This document shows, piece by piece, positions 57,199 to 64,000 of a DNA stretch of 64,000 nucleotides. Position 1 is the first letter of the stretch. The number at the start of each line of letters is the position of its first letter. The translations under genes were made by a program, and so were the position numbers. Below the pieces are notes generated by a model that was not told where the DNA came from, searched no databases, and worked only from the letters and a program-made list of their open reading frames with translations. The stretch covers positions 62,001-126,000 of the forward strand of contig NZ_JABWQP020000004.1 of assembly GCF_014268505.2 (NCBI RefSeq). Reading direction: 5' to 3'. This DNA comes from Pseudomonas khorasanensis (lineage in GTDB: Bacteria; Pseudomonadota; Gammaproteobacteria; Pseudomonadales; Pseudomonadaceae).

Positions 57199-59895
57199 TT
57201 ACAGGCAAAGCGGCCCGCGCGGGTAGCGCTTGAGCGCTTTGATCAGCTCGCCGCCCGGAATCGGCCGGTCGAACAGATAACCTTGACCCACGTCGCAACG
57301 ATGACGGCGCAGGAATGCCAGTTGCTCGGCGGTTTCGATGCCTTCGGCCACGACCTTGAGTTTCAGGTTATGGGCCATGGCAATCACCGCAGAGGTGATT
57401 TCCATGTCGTCCTGGTTGTCCGGGATTTCGTGGATAAAGCTGCGATCGATCTTGATGATGTCGATCGGGAATTTCTTCAGATAGCTCAGCGATGAATAAC
57501 CGGTGCCGAAGTCGTCCATGGCCAGGGTCAGGCCCAGACGCTTGAGTTGATCGAGCTGCAAGTGCGTGTCTTCGGTGGCCTCCAGCAGCAGCCCTTCGGT
57601 CAGCTCCAGTTCCAGCAGATTGGCTGGCAGCTCTTCTTCCTTGAGGATATTGGCGATGGAAGCCACCAGGTCCGGGTCGGAGAACTGTTTGGGCGACAGG
57701 TTGATCGCCACCTGGAGATTGCCCAGGCCAGCGGCGGTCAGGGATTTACTCATGCGGCAGGCCTGGCGGGCGATCCACTTGCCGATCGGAATGATCAGGC
57801 CGGTCTCTTCGGCGACACTGATGAACTGGTCCGGGCGGATCATGCCGCGCTCCGGATGGTTCCAGCGCAGCAGCGCTTCCATGCCCAACAGACGACCGCT
57901 GCGCAGGCACAGCTTGGGCTGGTAGAACACGTCCAGCTCGTTCTGGGTCAGGGCGCGGCGCAGGTTGTTCTCGACGAACAGTTTGTAGCTGGCCTCGGCG
58001 TTCAGCGCTTCGGTGAACACCTGCACCTGATGCTTGCCGTTGGCCTTGGCCTTGTGCAGCGCGAGGCCAGCGTTGCGCATCAGGGTCTGCGGATCACGTC
58101 CGTGCAACGGTGCGCAGGCAAGGCCGACGGAGCCGGTAACGCTGATCAGCTGGTTGTCGACGAACATCGGTTTGTCGAGCGTCATCAGCAACTGGCTGGC
58201 GATCTGCTGTCCGGCCTCAAGACTGGTGTCGTCGAGCAATACGGCGAATTCATTGCTGGCGAAGCGCGCCAGGCTGCCGCTCGGGCTCAGGCTGTTGCGC
58301 AGGCGCCGGGCAAGGCTGATCAACAGTTTGTCGCCGGTCTGGTGACCGAGGCTGTCGTTGATCCGCTTGAAGTTGTCGATGTCCACCAGCAACAGGCTGA
58401 TCGGCGCATCGCTGTCGCGCGCGAAACGCTCATCGAGGTTACGGATAAACGCTGGACGATTGCCGAGGTTAGTCAGGTTGTCGGTATAGGCCAGGCGCTC
58501 GATGCGTTGCTGCGCCAGCTTGGTCTGGGTGATGTCTTCGTAGATGCCGATGTAGTGCGTCAGCTCACGGTTGTCGCCATAGACCTTGGAGATCGACAAC
58601 TGCCCCCAATACGGTTCGAGGTTCTTGCGCCGGCTCTTGAATTCGCCCTGCCAGCTGTTGCTCTGGGCCAGCGCCGAGGGCGCGTCGAACAGCAGTTCGC
58701 TGAGGTTTTCCAGGGCCGGCAATTCCGACAGGCGCTGGCCGTGCACTTCCTCGGTGGTGTACTGGGTGATCGCGGTGAAGCTCGGGTTGACGTACTCGAC
58801 CACGCCGTCGCAGTTAACCAGCAGAAATGCGTTGGCGCTTTGCTCCACCGCGCGCTGAAACAGGTGCAAGGCGCTGGTCGCGGTGCGGCGGTTGTGGTTG
58901 TTGATCACTTGCGCGAACTGGTCGGCGAGTTCACCGGCAAAGGCGATTTCGTCGGACTGCCAGGCGCGGGTGACGCCCGTCTGTTCCAGGCACAACACGC
59001 CGACCACCTGACCGTCGACGCGAATGCTGGCGTCGAGCATGGCGTTGACATCACGAGGACGCATCGCCTGCGCCATCTCGCGAGTGCGCGGGTCGCGCAT
59101 GGCGTTGTGAGCGTCAATGGCTCGGCTGCTGTGCAGCGCTTCCATGTAATCGGGGAAGCCGCTGATATCGATCGGGTCCGGCAGGAGGTATTCCTGGGTC
59201 GCCCGGTGGTAGGCGGAGATCGGCAGCAACCTCTGGCCATCGAGATTCCACAGGCTGGCGCAGTCGATTTCATAGATATCGCAGGCGCAGCGGGTGATCA
59301 GTTCGGCGGCTTCCTGCAGCGAGTTGTGCGTGCTGTAGCGCTGGCGGGCGAGCAGCAGAATCAGGTCCTGCTGGGCGCGCACGCGTTCCAGATGCTGCAG
59401 CTGTTCCTGCTGCGCGCGCTGGTTCAATTCGAGGGCGATCTGCAGGCGCGAATTCTGGGTTTCGAGATCAACCGAAAGCATTGGCGGCGCTTCGTCGAAC
59501 ACACTGTCGACCGCCAGCAGATAGCCGCGCAGCAAGTGCCGGTTGTGCTGCTTATAGGCTTCGCCCAATTCGAGGATGCTCAACGCGCCGGCCGCTGTGT
59601 GCAGGGTATAGCGCACCAGATAATGCGGGCTTTGGGCCAGCTGTTGCTGGATCGCGTCGTGCAGTTGATAGCGCGCTTCGGGCTCCATCAGACAGGCATA
59701 GGGCGAACCGACGAGCGCACAGAGTTCCACAGCCGGCTGACCGAACTGGCGTTCGCAATTGGGATCGAGGAACAGCATCGCCCAACTGGCTTCATTCAAG
59801 CGCTCGAAACGCAGCATGCCGAGCCGCGAGGGCACAGGCAACTGCGTCACTACCTCGGCCGCCATACGGCTGGCGGCATCGGGTTGGCTCTTCAT
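57199..59895 (-). CDS. PAS-GAF-PAS-GGDEF-EAL signalling protein with degenerate GGDEF, probable c-di-GMP phosphodiesterase
   Basis: 898 aa from ATG 59895, with GGGAA upstream. Domain order: PAS-like (about 20-145), coiled linker, GAF (about 185-335), PAS/PAC (about 350-465), GGDEF (about 470-630), EAL (about 640-890). The GGDEF active-site loop reads ASNEF, so diguanylate cyclase activity is unlikely. The EAL domain keeps MEALLRW, DDFGTGYSS and KIDRSFI, so c-di-GMP hydrolysis is likely, perhaps activated by GTP at the dead cyclase site. Soluble; no membrane segment is seen. Confidence 0.92.
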   Translation of the reverse strand: MKSQPDAASRMAAEVVTQLPVPSRLGMLRFERLNEASWAMLFLDPNCERQFGQPAVELCALVGSPYACLMEPEARYQLHDAIQQQLAQSPHYLVRYTLHTAAGALSILELGEAYKQHNRHLLRGYLLAVDSVFDEAPPMLSVDLETQNSRLQIALELNQRAQQEQLQHLERVRAQQDLILLLARQRYSTHNSLQEAAELITRCACDIYEIDCASLWNLDGQRLLPISAYHRATQEYLLPDPIDISGFPDYMEALHSSRAIDAHNAMRDPRTREMAQAMRPRDVNAMLDASIRVDGQVVGVLCLEQTGVTRAWQSDEIAFAGELADQFAQVINNHNRRTATSALHLFQRAVEQSANAFLLVNCDGVVEYVNPSFTAITQYTTEEVHGQRLSELPALENLSELLFDAPSALAQSNSWQGEFKSRRKNLEPYWGQLSISKVYGDNRELTHYIGIYEDITQTKLAQQRIERLAYTDNLTNLGNRPAFIRNLDERFARDSDAPISLLLVDIDNFKRINDSLGHQTGDKLLISLARRLRNSLSPSGSLARFASNEFAVLLDDTSLEAGQQIASQLLMTLDKPMFVDNQLISVTGSVGLACAPLHGRDPQTLMRNAGLALHKAKANGKHQVQVFTEALNAEASYKLFVENNLRRALTQNELDVFYQPKLCLRSGRLLGMEALLRWNHPERGMIRPDQFISVAEETGLIIPIGKWIARQACRMSKSLTAAGLGNLQVAINLSPKQFSDPDLVASIANILKEEELPANLLELELTEGLLLEATEDTHLQLDQLKRLGLTLAMDDFGTGYSSLSYLKKFPIDIIKIDRSFIHEIPDNQDDMEITSAVIAMAHNLKLKVVAEGIETAEQLAFLRRHRCDVGQGYLFDRPIPGGELIKALKRYPRGPLCL

Positions 59896-60068
59896 GAAGG
59901 GAACTCGCTTGGAAATATGCTGAATGCGCCGGGCTCTCGCCCTCTTATCTGTTGGCTGCGGCAAGGTTGCATCATTGCGGCCCCGACTGACAAGAGAGAT
60001 GAAGGCCAAGTGCTATAAGAATATGTCGGCTGGAGTGAACATTTCTGCAGCTCGGGATTGAAAAGAGC

Positions 60069-60143
60069 AAAAGATCGCAGCCTTGAGCAGTCTCTACAGG
60101 GAAATGCGTTTCCTGCAGGAGCTGCCGACGGCTGCGATCTGTT
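60069..60143. repeat. REP-like doublet, AAAAGATCGCAGCC family (diverged)
   Basis: Left AAAAGATCGCAGCCTTGAGC and right GGAGCTGCCGACGGCTGCGA. Arms have drifted from consensus. It lies between the EAL gene start and the end of the phosphatase gene. Confidence 0.8.
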
Positions 60144-60149
60144 GGGGCC

Positions 60150-61546
60150 TCAACGCAATTTAATACTGATCGATTGCAGCTTTTTGCCCTCGCGATCATG
60201 GTAATTGACCAGAATCTGATCAGTCTCAACCACCAAGTGCGCAAAGTTGTCCTGGCTCACCACGGCACTGGTCAGCTCGTGCCGGTAGTCGCCGGCTGCG
60301 GTGAAAGCCAGCGGTTGATCGAGAATGAACGTCGAGGCTTTGGCATAGGGCAACAGTCTGCTGTTGTGCGCGGCGAGGACACGATGGTGTGCACTTCAAA
60401 GTCGGTGTCCTCGCTGTGAGTGAGGCGACTGGTCAATGAACCATGGACGTCACCGGAGACGAACAGCACATTCTTGATCCGATGGGTGCGGATGGTTTCC
60501 AGCAGACGCAGGCGCTGTTCGGGGAACGCTTTCCAGGCATCACCACCGTTGAACTTGCGATCGGGATAAAACATCACGCTGGTGACCACGAATTTCACCC
60601 GCGCCGGGCTGTGGATCAGCCATTCGAGCAGGGCCTGTTCCTGTTCCACGTCGAGAATGCGCCGGTCTTCTGCCGACAAGTTTCGTCGAGTGCGACTGTC
60701 GGTCACAAACCAGGCGATATCGCTGTCGCCGAATTGATACCAGTAATGCCGCAAGCTGTTCCTCTCTATCTGACCCTTGCTGTTATATGCATAAACCGGG
60801 CTGTGACTGGCTTGATAAAGTTCATATGCCGCCATGGCGTTACGGTATAAATCTTTGTCCGCTTCTTTGGCATTGGCGGGCCAGTTATCTTCGATTTCAT
60901 GATCATCAAGCATCATGTAAGTCGACGTATTGGACATCAATCGTTGAATGTTCGGTTGCGAGAAGGCGGTTCGATATTTTTTCAGGATGTCTTTGGCTTC
61001 GCGATCCGGTGCGATGATATTCAGGTCATCTACGTACACTTGATCTCCTGTCATGATTACTGCACTGACCGGAATCTGACTGCGTTCGACAAGTTCATTG
61101 ATGGCGCCAAAAATCCTGTCGCCCAGTTGCGGTAATGAGGCGATGCCAGCGGTTATCCGCAAATAACGGCAAGAGCCGACGATAAATGCTCGAGGCTGGC
61201 TGGCTTGCCGAGTGCGGGTACGAAATCCGTAAACCTGTCGTGGCCACTGCAATGGAAACTCTACAACCGTGTCGATGGTATGCACCGGATTCATCGGGCT
61301 CAACCAGCCGGCCTGGTATTCATATTCACAATCGGCATCAAGATCTTGCAGTACCAGCACACCCGACATGTCGTTGCCCGGATTGAGCAGCGCAAATACG
61401 CTGTTGCTCCATTTCTCCGCGCCGGCTTTACGGGCGCGAACTCCTGCAAATACCCGTTTTTTATCCTGATGCTCACCGCGAATAAAAACGCGCACTTCGT
61501 TAGTTGTGGTATGGCCCACGATTGGGCCGATAGTGGGTTTGAACAT
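60150..61546 (-). pseudogene. PhoD-like alkaline phosphatase/phosphodiesterase gene with a one-base frameshift
   Basis: The first 390 codons encode a PhoD-type metallophosphatase: GSCRYLRI (about 123), MTGDQVYVDD (about 165), MMLDDHEIEDNW (about 210) and FVSGDVHGSLTSRL (about 369). Near 60369-60374 the frame shifts: codons read SSPRTTADCC, while the +1 frame continues LLPYAKASTFILDQPLAF, the expected end, to the stop at 60150. Adding one base (CCG-GCG in place of CCGCG) would give a normal 465-aa protein. It may be a true inactivating mutation or a sequencing error. The metal-binding motifs are upstream of the lesion, so a shortened protein might still fold in part. Confidence 0.8.
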
Positions 61547-61727
61547 GATCGATTCCGTTCGATTGTTTAATGGCTGAAGAATAAATAATGGGTGCGTACT
61601 TTATTTAACTTTTCTAAGCGAAGGTTAGTTGGGTGGCGGGATTAAATATTGGCGTTAAGTAGACCAGGCCTGTAGCCGATTTCAGCGCTAGTTGTGGGAA
61701 GGGCACGCGGACCGGTTTATTTCAGGC
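61547..61727. other. Intergenic gap between phoD-like gene and aceF terminator
   Basis: AT-rich stretch (TTTATTTAACTTTTC near 61600) upstream of the phosphatase gene, probably its promoter region. I see no gene, REP or clear operator in it. Confidence 0.5.
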
Positions 61728-61757
61728 AAAAAAAAGCCCCGTCAAACTGACGGGGTT
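61728..61757 (-). terminator. Intrinsic terminator of the aceEF operon
   Basis: On the minus strand, CCCCGTCA and TGACGGGG form an 8-bp stem around a 3-base loop, followed by eight T residues. It is about 70 bp past the aceF stop. Confidence 0.9.
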
Positions 61758-61793
61758 GAGGTACGAGCGTGTGGCGCTCGAAAGGGGACGCCA

Positions 61794-61821
61794 ATCGGCC
61801 CTCCGTTGCCGGAGGGCCGAT
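61794..61821 (-). terminator. Second hairpin just after aceF
   Basis: Perfect 11-bp stem, ATCGGCCCTCC and GGAGGGCCGAT around GTTGCC, 5 bp after the stop of aceF. No U-tract follows; it may protect the 3' end and work with the terminator downstream. Confidence 0.6.
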
Positions 61822-61825
61822 CGAG

Positions 61826-63778
61826 TTACAGCAGGATGGTGCGGATGTCCGCCAGCAGGCTGCCCAGGCGTTGAGTGAAGCGGGCAGCAGCAGCACCGTT
61901 GATCACGCGGTGATCGTAGGACAACGACAGCGGCAGCATCAGTTTCGGCTGGAAGGCTTTGCCATCCCAGACTGGCTGAATGGTTGCCTTGGAAACACCG
62001 AGGATCGCCACTTCCGGCGCGTTGACGATCGGCGTGAAGCCGGTGCCGCCAATGTGGCCCAGGCTGGAAATGGTGAAGCAGGCGCCTTGCATGTCGTCAG
62101 CGGTGAGCTTCTTGTCGCGGGCCTTGGCGGCCAGTGCAGCGGCTTCGGCTGCCAGTTGCAACAGGCTCTTTTGATCGACGTTCTTGATGACCGGTACCAG
62201 CAGACCATCCGGAGTGTCGACGGCGAAGCCGATGTTGACGTACTTCTTGCGGATGATCGCCTTGCCGCTCGGAGCCAGCGAACTGTTGAAGTCCGGCAGT
62301 TCCTTGAGCATGTGCGCGCAGGATTTGAGCAGCAGCGGCAGGATGGTCAGCTTGACGCCGGCCTTCTCTGCAACGGCCTTCTGCGCCACGCGGAACGCTT
62401 CCAGCTCGGTGATATCAGCCGAATCGAACTGAGTCACGTGCGGAATGTTCAGCCAGCTGCGGTGCAGGCTCGACGCGCCGATCTGCATCAGGCGGGTCAT
62501 CGGCACTTCTTCGATTTCGCCGAAACGGCTGAAGTCGACGACCGGGATCGGCGGGATGCCCGCGCCACCGGTAGCACCGCCAGCAGCCGGCGCTTCCTTG
62601 GCCTTCTGCATCATCGCCTTGACGTAAACCTGCACGTCTTCTTTCAGGATGCGACCGTGCGGGCCGCTGGCGCCGACGGCGCTCAGCTCGACGCCGAACT
62701 CGCGGGCCAGTTGACGCACGGCAGGACCGGCGTGAACTTTCGCACCCGGCTTGGCCGGTGCGGCGGCTGGAGCGGCGGCAGGCGCAGATGCTGCCGGAGC
62801 AGCAGCGGCAGGAGCCGGAGCGCTTGGTGCCGCAGCGGCAGCCGGCGCCGGAGCAGCAGGTGCTGCGCCTTTGACTTTCAGCTTCAGAATCAGGTCGCCG
62901 GTACCGACTTCGTCATCCAGCTTGATGGAAACGCTTTCAACCACGCCAGCGGCAGGCGATGGAATTTCCATGCTGGCCTTGTCGGATTCCAGGGTGATCA
63001 ACGATTGATCAGCCTCGACGGTATCGCCCGTCTTGACCAGCACTTCGATGATCTTGGCCTTGCCGGCCGAACCGATGTCTGGAACGTGGATGTCCTGAAC
63101 GCTGTCGGCGGCCGGTGCAGCCTGAGCAGCAGCCGGGGCTGGCGCAGCGGCAGCAGCAGGCGCAGCAGCCTGAGCCGGAGCGACAGCAGCAGGGGCCGCA
63201 GCACCTGCCACTTCCAGATCCAGAATCAGGTCGCCGGTGCCGACTTCGTCGTTGAGCTTGACGCTGATGGCTTTGACCACGCCAGTGGCAGGCGACGGGA
63301 TTTCCATGCTGGCCTTGTCGGATTCAAGGGTGATCAGCGATTGATCAGCCTCGACGGTGTCGCCGACCTTGACCTGGATCTCGATGATCTGAGCCTTGCC
63401 CGACGAACCGATGTCCGGCACATGCACTTGCTGCACCGAAGCGGCAGCAGGGGCAGCGGCGGGCGCGGCGGCGGGCGCTGCAGCCGGTTTTTCTTCGGCT
63501 TTGGCGGCAGGCGCTGCAGCAGGCGCCGGGGCGGCTTCAGCAGCGCCCTCGACTTCCAGCTCCAGCAGTTCGTCGCCTTCTTTCAGACGGTCGCCCAGCT
63601 TTACTTTCAGGCTTTTGATGACGCCCGCTTTCGGGGCCGGCACTTCCATGCTGGCCTTGTCCGATTCCAGGGTCAGGATGCTCTGGTCGGCTTCGATACG
63701 GTCGCCGACCTTCACAAACAGTTCAATTACTTCACCTTCACCGCTGCCGATGTCAGGTACGCGAATGAGTTCGCTCAC
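61826..63778 (-). CDS. aceF: Pyruvate dehydrogenase E2, dihydrolipoyllysine acetyltransferase
   Basis: 650 aa. Three lipoyl domains (about 3-75, 118-195 and 225-300), each with the lipoylated Lys in TLESDKASME, are joined by Ala/Pro-rich linkers. A subunit-binding domain (about 345-382, GPAVRQLAREFG) and the catalytic domain with DHRVINGA near the C-terminus follow. The second and third lipoyl domains are almost identical at DNA level. Start is GTG 63778, with AGGAGA upstream. aceE ends 11 bp before it. Confidence 0.97.
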   Translation of the reverse strand: MSELIRVPDIGSGEGEVIELFVKVGDRIEADQSILTLESDKASMEVPAPKAGVIKSLKVKLGDRLKEGDELLELEVEGAAEAAPAPAAAPAAKAEEKPAAAPAAAPAAAPAAASVQQVHVPDIGSSGKAQIIEIQVKVGDTVEADQSLITLESDKASMEIPSPATGVVKAISVKLNDEVGTGDLILDLEVAGAAAPAAVAPAQAAAPAAAAAPAPAAAQAAPAADSVQDIHVPDIGSAGKAKIIEVLVKTGDTVEADQSLITLESDKASMEIPSPAAGVVESVSIKLDDEVGTGDLILKLKVKGAAPAAPAPAAAAAPSAPAPAAAAPAASAPAAAPAAAPAKPGAKVHAGPAVRQLAREFGVELSAVGASGPHGRILKEDVQVYVKAMMQKAKEAPAAGGATGGAGIPPIPVVDFSRFGEIEEVPMTRLMQIGASSLHRSWLNIPHVTQFDSADITELEAFRVAQKAVAEKAGVKLTILPLLLKSCAHMLKELPDFNSSLAPSGKAIIRKKYVNIGFAVDTPDGLLVPVIKNVDQKSLLQLAAEAAALAAKARDKKLTADDMQGACFTISSLGHIGGTGFTPIVNAPEVAILGVSKATIQPVWDGKAFQPKLMLPLSLSYDHRVINGAAAARFTQRLGSLLADIRTILL

Positions 63779-63789
63779 AAAATGTCTCC

Positions 63790-64000
63790 TCAGCAGTCCA
63801 GTGGGTTGCGTTTTTCCGGGTCGATGCCGAACTTGACGATGGCTTCAGCCACCACTTTCGGTTCGATATCACCACGGTCAGCCAGTGCTTCCAGGGCTGC
63901 CAACACCACGAAATGACGGTCGACTTCGAAGAAATGACGCAGTTTCTTGCGGCTGTCGCTGCGGCCGAAACCGTCGGTGCCCAGGACTTTGAATTCCTTG
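63790..64000 (-). CDS. aceE: Pyruvate dehydrogenase E1 component, 3' end only
   Basis: The last 69 codons of homodimeric E1, cut by the window edge. They read KEFKVLGTDGFGRSDSRKKL, then FFEVDRHFVVLAALEALAD, and end RNPLDC, the usual C-terminus of Pseudomonas AceE. TGA at 63790-63792. It decarboxylates pyruvate with thiamine diphosphate and passes the acetyl group to AceF. Confidence 0.95.
   Translation of the reverse strand, partial: KEFKVLGTDGFGRSDSRKKLRHFFEVDRHFVVLAALEALADRGDIEPKVVAEAIVKFGIDPEKRNPLDC

Noticed and set aside
57547-60018. 823-codon open frame opposite the GGDEF-EAL gene, and similar long frames opposite gltD, aceF and mscK
   Set aside because: Same codon-bias shadow effect; no start signals or known motifs.

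Overview
The window is a chromosomal segment of a high-GC gammaproteobacterium, almost certainly a fluorescens-group Pseudomonas. The evidence is the set of housekeeping genes (gltBD-hemE, putA/putP, msrA, aceEF), the many REP-type repeats that read GTGGGAGCGAGCCTGCTCGCG, and a typical Pseudomonas repertoire (CvrA-like antiporter, MscK, several chemoreceptors, an orphan VgrG island). The species call is inferred from gene content and repeats; no database was searched.

Layout: 1-6.8 kb, nitrogen and tetrapyrrole core genes on the plus strand (gltB missing its 5' end, gltD, hemE). 6.85-8.76 kb, a two-gene minus-strand cassette encoding an SMC/ABC-like ATPase and an HNH nuclease, matching the Septu (PtuAB) anti-phage architecture. 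8.8-11.1 kb, a YnfM-like MFS exporter divergent from its likely LysR regulator. 11.4 kb, a short protein resembling an addiction-module antidote that lacks its helix-turn-helix end.

11.7-30.3 kb is the centrepiece: 21 tightly coupled minus-strand genes forming an aryl polyene (APE) type pigment/lipid operon. It encodes ketosynthases, a ketoreductase, dehydratases, two acyl carrier proteins, an acyl-activating enzyme fused to a dehydratase domain, a thioesterase, acyltransferases, a glycosyltransferase, and a LolA-like/MMPL/lipoprotein export set. Less standard members are an aromatic amino acid ammonia-lyase, a flavin-dependent halogenase-like protein, a methyltransferase and a Kef-type antiporter. 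A good sigma-70 promoter with an adjacent perfect palindrome lies upstream, divergent from an orphan parA. A 96-bp REP doublet is inserted in frame in the signal peptide of the cluster's lipoprotein.

31.5-45.5 kb: trxC, selO, mscK, a CvrA/NhaP2-type antiporter, a chemoreceptor with a convincing FliA promoter, a second-type zapB/zapA pair, another chemoreceptor, and an acyl-CoA dehydrogenase. 45.6-51.6 kb: divergent putA and putP with six GTTGCA PutA-type operators between them. 51.8-55.2 kb: an orphan VgrG-DUF4123 island whose effector seems to be missing, then a DUF3077/DUF6124 gene with a long structured leader. 55.3-64 kb: rlmJ, msrA, a PAS/GAF/degenerate-GGDEF/EAL phosphodiesterase, a PhoD-like phosphatase gene with a one-base frameshift, aceF, and the 3' end of aceE. 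REP-like repeats of several families fill many of the intergenic gaps.
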